39,033 nt of DNA, from contig JAUZSK010000039.1 of the NCBI GenBank assembly GCA_030949565.1, positions 1 through 39,033 on the forward strand. The letters run 5' to 3'. Below are positions 9,127 through 17,189 of this stretch, one piece after another. Made by a program: the position numbers and the translations under genes. This DNA is from Enterobacterales bacterium. Lineage in GTDB: Bacteria > Pseudomonadota > Gammaproteobacteria > Enterobacterales > Kangiellaceae. Under the pieces are notes generated by a model. The model ran no database searches. It was not told the DNA's origin and saw nothing but the letters and a program-made list of their open reading frames with translations. Within the stretch, counting starts at the first letter, position 1. Each line of letters starts with the position of its first letter.

Positions 9127-10296
9127 CTATTTAAAGGCTTGGATTCCGGTTTGACAACGACCTAATATCAGCGCGTGAATGTCATGCGTACCTTCATAAG
9201 TATTAACAGCTTCCAGGTTCATCATATGTCGAACCACATGAAACTCATCATTAATGCCATTTCCACCATGCATATCCCGCGCAGCCCGTGCTATTTCTAG
9301 TGCCTTACCGCACGCATTGCGTTTCACTAAAGAAATCATTTCAGGTTTAAACTGCCCACTATCAATTAAACGTCCCACTTGTAGGGAAGCTTGTAAACTA
9401 AGTGCTATCTCAGTCTGCATATCGGCTAGCTTCTTCTGATAGAGTTGGTTTGAGGCTAAAGGTTTACCGAATTGCTTGCGGTCGAGACCATATTCACGCG
9501 CTGCGTGCCAGCAAAACTCAGATGACCCCATTGCACCCCATGAAATCCCATAACGCGCCATATTTAAACAACCAAAGGGACCTTTTAGTCCTCTCACATC
9601 GGGAAACATATTTTCTTGCGGTACAAAGACTTCATCCATGACGATTTCACCAGTGATGGAAGCACGCAGTGAAAATTTGCCTTCTATTTTGGGAGCACTG
9701 AGGCCCTTCATACCTTTTTCAAGTACAAAGCCGCAGATTTGACCTTCATCATTCTTTGCCCAAACGACAAACACATCAGCAATCGGTGAATTAGTAATCC
9801 ACATTTTGCTTCCAGATAGAACATAACCACCTTCGACTGATTTAGCACGGGTTTTCATACTGGCTGGATCTGAACCACTATCAGGTTCTGTCAAACCAAA
9901 ACAACCTATATACTCACCCGTTGCGAGCTTAGGTAAAAACTTTTGCTTTTGCTCTTCAGTGGCGTATTTGTAGATCGGATACATGACCAAACTGGATTGA
10001 ACACTCAGTGCTGAGCGATAACCGCTATCGACTCTTTCGACTTCTCGCGACACTAGGCCATAAGAAACATAACTAATACCAGCACAACCATATCCTTCAA
10101 TAGTCGACCCTAATAGCCCTAATTCTCCCATCTCACGCATAATTTCCGGATCAAAATTCTCTTGCCGGTTGGCTTCCAAAATGCGCGGCATGAGTTTTTC
10201 CTGAGCATAGCCTCTCGCCATATCTCGAATCATACGTTCTTCTTCACTAAGCTGTTGTTCTAACAGTAATATATCGTCCCAAATTTCACTAGGCAT
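9127..10296 (-). CDS. gcdH: Glutaryl-CoA dehydrogenase
   Basis: FAD-dependent acyl-CoA dehydrogenase that oxidises and decarboxylates glutaryl-CoA to crotonyl-CoA at the end of lysine, hydroxylysine and tryptophan breakdown. 389 residues, normal length. The catalytic base Glu368 lies in [16 protein letters not shown] (residues 365-380), the wording specific to the glutaryl-CoA branch. Arg94 in [10 protein letters not shown] corresponds to the arginine that binds the free carboxylate of the substrate in studied enzymes. The FAD-contacting segments [12 protein letters not shown] (133-144) and [13 protein letters not shown] (164-176) and the DMHGGNGI motif (341-348) are present. It stands alone, divergent from the papain-like gene; electrons would pass to ETF. 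It fits functionally with the lysine 6-dehydrogenase-like and ALDH7 genes at 30.7-34.5 kb. Confidence 0.92.
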   Translation of the reverse strand: MPSEIWDDILLLEQQLSEEERMIRDMARGYAQEKLMPRILEANRQENFDPEIMREMGELGLLGSTIEGYGCAGISYVSYGLVSREVERVDSGYRSALSVQSSLVMYPIYKYATEEQKQKFLPKLATGEYIGCFGLTEPDSGSDPASMKTRAKSVEGGYVLSGSKMWITNSPIADVFVVWAKNDEGQICGFVLEKGMKGLSAPKIEGKFSLRASITGEIVMDEVFVPQENMFPDVRGLKGPFGCLNMARYGISWGAMGSSEFCWHAAREYGLDRKQFGKPLASNQLYQKKLADMQTEIALSLQASLQVGRLIDSGQFKPEMISLVKRNACGKALEIARAARDMHGGNGINDEFHVVRHMMNLEAVNTYEGTHDIHALILGRCQTGIQAFK

Positions 10297-10523
10297 TGTT
10301 TTTTGACCACTTGGTTAAAGGTTTAATTGAGTGTCTGTTAATTTTATCGAAATTATCTGGGATACACCAGTAAAACTACGCTTTTCTAGATTGAATTTGA
10401 GCGTTAAATAGACTATAACTAAGACAAGGGATGGATCGCTATCCTTTTTGTCATTACTTTAAACCTTTTACTCAATTCTTAAGTTCTAGTAATCGGTTTA
10501 ATGCGCCAACTTTAGGTTTAACC

Positions 10524-11339
10524 ATGTCCATTAGAAGTCGTCTAGAATCTTGGCTCAACTATGAAACTCCACCGGCAATATTCCCCATTTGTGACTTTGA
10601 AAAGTTGAGTCATGGGATTCGGCCAGGTGATGTTGTTCTAGTCGAAGGTCGTAGTCGTGTATCCGATGTCATTCGCATTATTACCCAAAGCAGATGGTCT
10701 CATTCTGCAATTTATGTCGGTAGAATTCATGATATAACTGATGCTAAGTATCGTCAGTGTTTATTAGAACATTACGATGCGTCGCCTGACACCCAGCTTT
10801 TAATTGAAGGCATTTTGGGTAAGGGGATGATCGTAACACCTCTCACAGACTACATAAAAGATAACCTGCGCATTTGTCGGGCTGCAACGCTTTCGGCTAA
10901 AGACGCCCAAAATGTGGTTAATTACTGTATCGACAAGCTTGGAATTGAGTACAATGTAAGGCAACTATTTGATTTAGCACGCTTTATTTTTCCGTGGCGT
11001 ATATTGCCACGTAAATGGCGATCAACCTTATTTACCCGAAGACCCGATCAAACAACTAAGACAGTGTGTTCAGCGATGATTGCTGAAGCTTTTAACGCGG
11101 TCCATTACCCTATTCTACCACTGTTTCGAAAGCATGGACCCAATGGAATTGAGCTAGTACCTCGAAATACTCGATTATTTACACCAGCGGATTTTGATTA
11201 CTCGCCGTACTTTGATATAAAGAAATATGCTTTTATGGGAACAACCGATTCAACGCCCTATCGCGATTTGCCGTGGAATAAGGATGGTGTTGTCGCACAC
11301 AGTGAAAAGGATTTTGATATTTATGAAAGCGTAGATTAA
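10524..11339 (+). CDS. YiiX/YebB-like permuted papain-type (NlpC/P60-related) enzyme
   Basis: Circularly permuted papain-fold protein of the YiiX/YaeF (C92-like) group, related to NlpC/P60 amidases and lecithin-retinol acyltransferase-type enzymes. The catalytic histidine is in SRWSHSAIYVGR (His60 counting from 10524) after the RPGDVVLVEG strand, and the nucleophile cysteine in TVCSAMIAEAF (Cys182), in the permuted order His before Cys. The middle segment LLIEGILGKGMIVTPLTDY is also typical. I chose ATG 10524 (MSIRSRLESWLNYET); an in-frame ATG at 10431 would add 31 residues, but its AAGGG directly abuts the codon and the extra residues resemble nothing in the family. The substrate is unknown; cell-wall peptide or lipid amide bonds are both possible. 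No signal peptide. Confidence 0.8.
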   Translation: MSIRSRLESWLNYETPPAIFPICDFEKLSHGIRPGDVVLVEGRSRVSDVIRIITQSRWSHSAIYVGRIHDITDAKYRQCLLEHYDASPDTQLLIEGILGKGMIVTPLTDYIKDNLRICRAATLSAKDAQNVVNYCIDKLGIEYNVRQLFDLARFIFPWRILPRKWRSTLFTRRPDQTTKTVCSAMIAEAFNAVHYPILPLFRKHGPNGIELVPRNTRLFTPADFDYSPYFDIKKYAFMGTTDSTPYRDLPWNKDGVVAHSEKDFDIYESVD

Positions 11340-11428
11340 TCAATTGGCTCTATTCAAGATTCTATTGTTTATGTTAATGATATTTAACTTTACTAAATTC
11401 GATTATACCAAGCACGCAGGCGATTTTG

Positions 11429-11934
11429 ATGAATAAAATACGACAAATTAAATTTTTCAGCCCTTTCTTGCTGCTTTTAGTTATCTTTTTTGTTATATCA
11501 ATAGCCAAATACTAGCCGCGGATGAAAAAAACGCAGAAGTTCACGCAGCAACCTTAACTTTTTCAGTGGTAGGTGATTTCAACCAAGTTAAAGAAGATTT
11601 AGTCATGGCTATTGAAAGCCAAGGTGCAGTTATTAGCTATATTGCACACTCCAGTGACATGCTAAATCGTACGGCACCAGCACTAGGAATAACTCGTCCT
11701 GTCTACCATAAGGCGGAAATAGTCTTATTCTGTAAGGCCGAGACTTCTCATGCCATGCTGCATGATGATCCTCATAGTTTATCCCTATGCCCCTATCCCA
11801 TTGCTATCTATTCACTGTATGACAGGCCTAATTTAGTCTATTTATCAGTTCGAAAACCACCCACGGGCTTTAAAGGCTATGCTGCGATCCACCAACTTTT
11901 GCTTAAAATTATCAAGGAAACCATAGAGTTTTAG
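11429..11934 (+). CDS. DUF302 family exported protein (frameshifted signal peptide)
   Basis: DUF302 proteins are small alpha/beta proteins, often exported, with no settled function. The domain is clear from FSVVGDFNQVKEDLVMAIESQG through NRTAPALGITRPVYHKAEIVLFCKA to the C-terminal GYAAIHQLLLKIIKETIEF. An ATG at 11429 opens a signal peptide, MNKIRQIKFFSPFLLLLVIFF, but the frame then hits a stop. Adding one T to the six-T run at 11486-11491 joins it to CYINSQILAADEKNAEVHAATLTFSVV, giving a 168-residue protein with a full signal peptide. The gene is 162 bases upstream of soxC in the same direction, so it may belong to the sox cluster. The domain assignment is firm; the start depends on the correction. 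Confidence 0.75.
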
Positions 11935-11978
11935 TCTTAGAGTTGATATCTCGCTTTTCTTTATGGTATATTTCTCTA

Positions 11979-11998
11979 ATATTACGAAATGCTAATAT
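11979..11998. promoter_or_regulatory. Short inverted repeat ahead of the sox genes
   Basis: ATATTA (11979-11984) and TAATAT (11993-11998) flank eight bases, in the 162-base gap before soxC. Several sox clusters are controlled by an ArsR-type repressor binding A+T-rich inverted repeats, so this is a candidate operator, but the arms are short and the composition makes chance likely. Confidence 0.2.
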
Positions 11999-12096
11999 AA
12001 AAAATACTGATTGAGATCAAGGCAAATGGAAATTTTTAAGGATTAAGGCTAAGATATTTTCATACCTTGTAACTTCCAAAGAAGAGAGGCGATTTA

Positions 12097-13418
12097 ATGG
12101 ACGGATTTAGTCAACAAGAAGAACAGAGATTGCTCAAAACGCTGGATAAAGAAAGCAACAATTTAAACCAGCTTGAGCGACGTAAGTTTTTAAAAAACGC
12201 ATTGGTCATGTTAGGTGGAGGAGCGGCAGCAGCACAAGCCGGTAGTCTGTTGGCTAGCTCGAATCTACCGCCTGCGATTCCTTCATGGACCAAGCAATTG
12301 GGTGACCCAGTTCTAAAAAAATCCTTATGGTTTGCCTTCAGAATATGAAGCGGATAATATCCGTCGTACCGTTGAATGGCTGACTCCCGATCGCATTTCG
12401 TCAATCAGTATGACACCTTTACACAAGTTAAAAGGGATCATTACACCCAATGGCCTAGCTTTTGAACGCTATCATGGTGGAATGCCGATCATTAATCCCT
12501 GATGAACATCGTCTTATTATTCATGGCATGGTCGATAGACCGCTTATTTTCACCATGGATGACTTAAAACGCTTTCCTAGCGTTTCAGAAATTAGATTTC
12601 TAGAATGCCCTGCTAACGGTGGTATGGAATGGAAAGCTCCGCAAATGGAAGGCCTACAGTTTACCCACGGTATGTTGTCCTGTTGTGAGTGGACCGGCGT
12701 GAGACTATCGACTCTACTGGCCGAAGTTGGCGTTAAACCTGAAGGCAAATGGATCTTAGCCGAGGGCGCCGATGGAGCCGCAATGACTCGTAGTATTCCG
12801 ATGGATAAAGCGCTCGATGATGCGATAGTGGTTTACGCTCAAAATGGCGAGGCATTAAGAGGTGAGCAAGGCTACCCAATCCGATTGATGAACCCTGGAT
12901 GGGAAGGCAATACCAGCATTAAATGGTTAAGACGTTTAGAAGTTGGCGACCAACCCTATTATCAAAGAGAAGAAACATCCAAATACACCGATTTATTACC
13001 CGACGGTCGAGCCAGAAAATTCTCTTTTGAACAAGAATGTAATTCGGTCATCACATCACCTTGCCCAGAAGTACCGCTTAAGAAGAAAGGCTGGTATGAA
13101 TTTGAAGGGATTGCTTGGTCCGGTAAAGGCAAAATAAAAGGTGTCGACATTTCCTTTGATGGTGGTGTTACTTGGCGCCCAGCACCCATTAAGGGCATTG
13201 TCATCGAAAAGTGTCTCACTCGCTTTAGTTATATGTATAACTGGCAAGGCGAACCTTTGTTAATTCAGAGTCGAGCATGGGATGAAACTGGCTACGTTCA
13301 ACCGACTTTTAAACAACTTAGAGCTATTCGCGGTGGTAACTCGATTTACCATAGAAATGCTATTCACACATGGAAAGTTCATAGTGACGGGAGTGTTCAA
13401 AATGCGCAACTTGCATAA
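12097..13418 (+). CDS. soxC: Sulfane dehydrogenase subunit SoxC (two frameshifts)
   Basis: Molybdenum-cofactor subunit of the SoxCD sulfane dehydrogenase, which oxidises the cysteine-bound sulfane sulfur on SoxYZ in the periplasm. The N-terminus carries a twin-arginine signal, ERRKFLKNALVMLGGGAAAA. The molybdopterin-ligand cysteine is in RFLECPANGGMEW, and the sulfite-oxidase fold continues through GYPIRLMNPGWEGNTSIKWLRRLEV and the dimerisation domain (KIKGVDISFDGGVTWRPA). The frame breaks twice: one extra A in seven A at 12315-12321 (corrected reading GDPVLKNPYGLPSEYEADN) and one extra C in CCC at 12497-12499 (corrected reading MPIINPDEHRLIIHGMV). Corrected length is 439 residues, as expected for SoxC. 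Ribosome site AGAGG about eight bases before the ATG. Overlapping corrections in one gene argue for sequence error. Confidence 0.92.
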
Positions 13419-13452
13419 TATTAATCAGACAAGAAAAACAAAAATAAAGGCT

Positions 13453-14403
13453 ATGAAACCATTTAAACTATTATTGACTAGCACTCTTTTGGTTCTGGCG
13501 GGTTGTTCGCAAACGTCAAACCAAGAAGCCAGTGGCCCACAGGTAGAATCTGGGGCAACTAGTCAAAATAATTTACCCGCAACCTATAGCATTGGAAAGC
13601 CGGTTGCTGCTGAAGTGATTGCCGGGTGGGATATTGATGTACGGCCCGATGGTATGGGTCTGCCGGAAGGTTCGGGTTCAGTTGAAGATGGTGAAACTCT
13701 ATTTGAAGACAAGTGTTCTATGTGTCACGGTTCCTTTGGTGAAGGTGTCGATGCTTGGCCTAAATTGGCCGGTGGTGCAGACACTTTAACTGAAGCTAGA
13801 CCAGAAAAAACCATTGGTAGTTTTTGGCCCTACGCCAGTACTTTATGGGATTATATTCACAGAGCAATGCCCTTCCCTGCACCGCAGTCATTATCAGCAG
13901 ATGAAACCTATGCCATAACGGCCTACGTTTTATACCTTAACGATATCGTTGAAGATGATTTTGTCCTTTCAAAGGCTAATTTCACTAGTATAGAGATGCC
14001 TAACAAGGATGGCTTCTACGTTGATGATCGACCCGATACTAACAACACAAGATGCATGAAAGACTGTAAAGATGCTACTAGCATTAAAGTCATATTGGGC
14101 CCCAAGTATTCACTAGGTAATACTGAAGCGGTTACTAAAAGCGCAGAGACAAAAACAGAACACCCAGGTCGAAGCATCTATGAAGGTGTTTGCAAGGTTT
14201 GTCATGGTAGCGGCGTCGCCGGAGCACCAAAATTAGATGATGCCGAGCAGTGGGCTAGCCGAATCAGTAAAGGCAATGATGTTTTGTATAGCAGTGCGTT
14301 AGAAGGTTTAAACGCGATGCCGGCTAAAGGTGGGCGCACCGATTTATCGGATGAAGCGGTTAAACAAGCTGTCGACTTTATGCTACATCAGATAAACCAG
14401 TAG
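13453..14403 (+). CDS. soxD: Sulfane dehydrogenase dihaem cytochrome c subunit SoxD, predicted lipoprotein
   Basis: Electron-accepting cytochrome partner of SoxC. Two haem c sites are present: CSMCH at residues 88-92 and CKVCH at 247-251, each followed by the cytochrome c fold and a likely axial methionine (AMPFPAPQ, NAMPAKGG). The start chosen is ATG 13453, preceded by AAAGG; it opens MKPFKLLLTSTLLVLAGCSQ, a lipoprotein signal with lipobox LAGC and Cys18 as the lipid site. An in-frame start at 13402 would overlap soxC and spoil the signal peptide. A second cysteine pair (Cys201, Cys205) lies between the haem domains. 316 residues, slightly shorter than the classic SoxD. It follows soxC by 34 bases, so the two are surely cotranscribed. 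Confidence 0.9.
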   Translation: MKPFKLLLTSTLLVLAGCSQTSNQEASGPQVESGATSQNNLPATYSIGKPVAAEVIAGWDIDVRPDGMGLPEGSGSVEDGETLFEDKCSMCHGSFGEGVDAWPKLAGGADTLTEARPEKTIGSFWPYASTLWDYIHRAMPFPAPQSLSADETYAITAYVLYLNDIVEDDFVLSKANFTSIEMPNKDGFYVDDRPDTNNTRCMKDCKDATSIKVILGPKYSLGNTEAVTKSAETKTEHPGRSIYEGVCKVCHGSGVAGAPKLDDAEQWASRISKGNDVLYSSALEGLNAMPAKGGRTDLSDEAVKQAVDFMLHQINQ

Positions 14404-14506
14404 ATTTCAAAGCGGCTGTGTGTTCTTTAGTTAACCGCAGTTATATGTTTTACATCAAGGGATTACAAGCCCTTGCTACATCAAGACAGCAACAATGAGG
14501 ATTGAT

Positions 14507-14871
14507 ATGAAAGGAACAAGAATATTATTAAGCTCTTTACTGGTGACTGTAATTGCTGCTTTTAGCTCAATTACTTTGGCACAGGAAAGTGGACTTTCTG
14601 CTGAGCTAGCACAAGGCAAAGCCATCGCTTTTGATCGTCGTAAAGGTAACTGCCTTGCTTGCCACTATATCCAAGGTGGCGCGCTAATGGGAACTACCGG
14701 TCCGGGTTTGGTTGCCATGAAACAACGATTTCCTGACAGACAAAGATTAATTACACAGGTTACTGATGCTCGGTTAAATAATAAGAATACCATTATGCCG
14801 CCTTTTGGTGCACATGGCATTTAACCAACAAGGAAATCGAACTGGTCGTTGATTGGCTTTACACACTCTAG
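14507..14871 (+). CDS. soxX: Thiosulfate oxidation cytochrome SoxX (frameshifted)
   Basis: Monohaem subunit of the SoxAX cytochrome, which couples thiosulfate to the SoxY cysteine. A Sec signal (cleavage likely after TLA, residue about 25) precedes the haem site CLACH (residues 49-53) and the axial methionine in NTIMPPFGAHGI. The start at 14507 is favoured over ATG 14495 because GAGG sits six bases before it. The frame stops early at 14822; one extra T in the TTT at 14820-14822 gives GILTNKEIELVVDWLYTL and a stop at 14869-14871, the normal SoxX C-terminus. Corrected length is 121 residues. SoxX and SoxY genes are separated by 55 bases. Confidence 0.9.
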
Positions 14872-14926
14872 CAATAGATTGTCAATAGAATCAATATTTA
14901 AATCATGTTAATAAAGGGTTAAACAA

Positions 14927-15388
14927 ATGAAATTATCAAGAAGAAGTTTTTTTAAAACGGTTGGTAAGAGTGCTGGCTACATCGCCTTAGTCGCTAGCCT
15001 ACCGCAAATTGCTTGGGCAAAGTGGAATGAAAAAGCCTTTACTGCAAAAACACTCGATGCTGCTATAAAAGCCAAATTCGGCGATCTATCGATTGTCGAT
15101 AGTGGTGATGTGAAGTTATCCGCTCCAGCTATCGCAGAAAATGGCGCGATGGTCCAAATTTCAGTCAGCAGTAAGCTCCCAGACGTTAAGAGCATTAGCT
15201 TGTTTGTGAAAGATAACCCTGCGCCATTAGTAACTAGCATGAATCTAGGTCCGTCAGCTTTAGCACAGATAAAAACAAGGATCAGAATGGGTAAAACCTC
15301 TGAAGTAACAGCGATTGTAGAAGCTGGTGGTAAACTCCATCGAGCATCACAGCAAGTTAAAGTCACTATTGGTGGATGTGGCGGATAA
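14927..15388 (+). CDS. soxY: Sulfur-carrier protein SoxY
   Basis: Carries the substrate sulfur on a C-terminal cysteine as a heterodimer with SoxZ in the periplasm. The protein ends in IGGCGG, with the swinging-arm cysteine at position 151 of 153. The N-terminus is a twin-arginine signal, SRRSFFKTVGKSAGYIALVAS, processed after AWA (about residue 31); SoxZ lacks a signal and would be carried across with it. The central DUF4213-like beta sandwich is intact (LFVKDNPAPLVTSMNLGPSALAQIKTRIRMGKTSEVTAIVE). Length is typical. It lies between soxX and soxZ in the usual order. Confidence 0.96.
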   Translation: MKLSRRSFFKTVGKSAGYIALVASLPQIAWAKWNEKAFTAKTLDAAIKAKFGDLSIVDSGDVKLSAPAIAENGAMVQISVSSKLPDVKSISLFVKDNPAPLVTSMNLGPSALAQIKTRIRMGKTSEVTAIVEAGGKLHRASQQVKVTIGGCGG

Positions 15389-15443
15389 TCCGCCCTGCTA
15401 CTGAATGCAATTGAATAATTTCCTCTAATTGGAGCACACTATT

Positions 15444-15758
15444 ATGATGAAGAAAATCAAAATCCGTACAAAAGCCAAAGAAAAGAAAGGCATAGTCAAA
15501 GCTAAGTTATTGATTAAACACCCAATGGAATCAGGAATGCGTAAAGATAAAGAAGGCAAACTAATTCCTATTCACCACTTGAAAGAAGTCACGGTTGTTT
15601 ATAAAGATGAAACCGTTTTTGCAGGCGAATTTGGCACGGGCGTATCTAAAGACCCCTTTATTTCTTTTGCATTCAAAGGAACTAAAGGTGATAAATTCAC
15701 GGTCGATGCTAATGATAGCAAGGGATTAGTTGGACATACCGAAGTTACGATTAAGTAA
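15444..15758 (+). CDS. soxZ: Sulfur-carrier partner SoxZ
   Basis: Small beta-sandwich protein that binds SoxY and makes up the SoxYZ carrier. Starting at ATG 15444 (GGAG nine bases upstream) it reads MMKKIKIRTKAKEKKGIVKAKLLIKHPMESGMRKDKEG..., the family's conserved opening, then the IPIHHLKEVTV and EFGTGVSKDPFISFAFKGTKGD segments. It is 104 residues, normal. No signal peptide, as expected because it is co-exported with SoxY. A TTG at 15429 in frame would add five residues with no better ribosome site. Confidence 0.96.
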   Translation: MMKKIKIRTKAKEKKGIVKAKLLIKHPMESGMRKDKEGKLIPIHHLKEVTVVYKDETVFAGEFGTGVSKDPFISFAFKGTKGDKFTVDANDSKGLVGHTEVTIK

Positions 15759-15801
15759 TCTTTGAATTCCTAGTCATTGACTCTTTAAGGAGGATAATTG
15801 A

Positions 15802-16701
15802 ATGAAAACAAAAATAACCTGGTGTCTGGCAATAATTTCGATAATGATTCTGAGCGCCTGCTCGGATAGTGAAACGTTAAAAGGTGATACAGAAGTACAA
15901 CCAGCCGTTCAAGCATCAACAGTTAACTATCAACAAAAAGTTAACCAAGACGTTAAACGATTCCGCGAGTTTTTTGCCAGCAAATTTCCTAATATCGAAT
16001 TAGAAGAGTTTGTTAATGGTGCTTATGCCATCGACGCAGCCACTCGCGAGCAATGGTTAGAAATTGAAGAGTTTCCTCCTTATGAAATACCGGTTGAAGA
16101 AGGACAGGAGTTTTTTGAAGCCCCCTTCGCTAACGGCAAAACCTATGCCGACTGTTTTGAAAATGGCGGAATAGGTATTCGCCAAAATTTTCCGTATTTT
16201 GATGAAAAGACGAATCAAGTTATTACACTTGAACTGGCCATCAATCAGTGCCGTGAAGCAAATGGTGAACAACCTTTAGACTACGGACAGGGTGAACTCG
16301 CTTCGATCTCTGCGTATATGGCCAATGAATCGAGAGACAATGTTTTTGACATAAAAGTAAACTCTGAAGCGGCCTACAAAGCTTATATGGCAGGCAAGCA
16401 GTTTTTTTATTCAAAGCGTGGACAACTCAACTTCGCTTGTGCTGATTGTCATTTGAAAATTTCAGGTTCATTATTAAGAGCTGATATTTTAAGCCCAGCT
16501 ATAGGTCATCCAACAGGAATGCCCGTTTATCGTTCTAATTGGGGTGAACTCGGCACCATCGGTCACCGTTATCGTGAATGCAATAAAAATGTTCGAGCGG
16601 AACCTTTGGATTATCAAAGCGAATCTTATCGAAACCTTGAGTTCTATCAAACTGTAATGAGCAACGGCCTAGTAGTTAACGGTCCTAGTTCTCGTAAATA
16701 A
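15802..16701 (+). CDS. soxA: Thiosulfate oxidation cytochrome SoxA, monohaem type, predicted lipoprotein
   Basis: Catalytic subunit of SoxAX. The haem site is CADCH at residues 213-217 and the persulfide-forming cysteine ligand is Cys260 in HRYRECNKNVRAEPL. The N-terminal half has lost its haem motif but keeps Cys118 and Cys150, which probably form the disulfide seen in monohaem SoxA proteins. The signal MKTKITWCLAIISIMILSAC ends in a lipobox with Cys20, so the protein is predicted to be a lipoprotein; Ser at +2 would favour the outer membrane by the E. coli rule. A strong ribosome site (AAGGAGG at 15787-15793) precedes the ATG. 299 residues, full length, and frame intact. Confidence 0.95.
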   Translation: MKTKITWCLAIISIMILSACSDSETLKGDTEVQPAVQASTVNYQQKVNQDVKRFREFFASKFPNIELEEFVNGAYAIDAATREQWLEIEEFPPYEIPVEEGQEFFEAPFANGKTYADCFENGGIGIRQNFPYFDEKTNQVITLELAINQCREANGEQPLDYGQGELASISAYMANESRDNVFDIKVNSEAAYKAYMAGKQFFYSKRGQLNFACADCHLKISGSLLRADILSPAIGHPTGMPVYRSNWGELGTIGHRYRECNKNVRAEPLDYQSESYRNLEFYQTVMSNGLVVNGPSSRK

Positions 16702-16714
16702 GGAGTTGAACAAA

Positions 16715-17005
16715 ATGAAAAAAGTATTCTATGCAATATTATTCTCACTGTTTTTTTCAAGCCCATGTTTCGCCAATGCTCAACAGTCTATCGAGCAAGC
16801 AGAAAAAAACTTAGAAAAGGTGGCTAAACTTGAATTTGAATGGTCCACCACCGCACCACTAATTCAAAAAGCAAAAAAGGCATTAGCTGACGGCAATGAA
16901 AAAATCGCAGAGGCACTAGCTAAAGAGGCGATAGCTCAAACTGAATATGGTTTTATACAAGCGGAATATGCTTCAAAAAATTGGCAAGAGGGTGAACCTA
17001 AATAG
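16715..17005 (+). CDS. soxK: SoxXA-binding protein SoxK (SAXB-like)
   Basis: Small secreted helical protein matching the SoxK/SAXB type, the third subunit that binds and activates some SoxAX cytochromes (first characterised in Thiomicrospira). From ATG 16715 it has a signal peptide ending near CFANA, then a helical hairpin: IEQAEKNLEKVAKLEFEW, LIQKAKKALADGNEKIAEALAKEAIAQTEYG and the terminal EYASKNW, the pattern of alternating Lys/Ala heptads with a W before the turn that marks this family. Ribosome site AAGGAG (16700-16705) overlaps the soxA stop, so translation is coupled. An in-frame TTG at 16706 is less likely. 96 residues. Identified by pattern, not by search. Confidence 0.8.
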   Translation: MKKVFYAILFSLFFSSPCFANAQQSIEQAEKNLEKVAKLEFEWSTTAPLIQKAKKALADGNEKIAEALAKEAIAQTEYGFIQAEYASKNWQEGEPK

Positions 17006-17189
17006 GTCTGACTTAGGTACTGTTTTATCAATGACTAATTGTTCATAAGTCGCAGCGGAATCTAGTTTTAATTAGCGCTATATTTCGCTTTTTATCATTC
17101 AATCACATGTTAGCGACCACCAACAGCTTTTAATTCTTGTCGGTAGCTGCAAAATCTTTTCTAGAAAATTCAAACATAGGTGTAAAATT
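17006..17189 (+). other. 184-base gap between soxK and soxB
   Basis: No gene seen. AGCG (17074-17077) and CGCT (17086-17089) could form a weak stem followed by TTTTTAT, which may attenuate transcription into soxB. The soxB ribosome site AGGTG lies at the right end. Otherwise nothing recognisable. Confidence 0.3.

Noticed and set aside
14977..15366. 129-residue frame on the - strand inside soxY
   Set aside because: SoxY is intact on the other strand with the C-terminal GGCGG, so this is a shadow.
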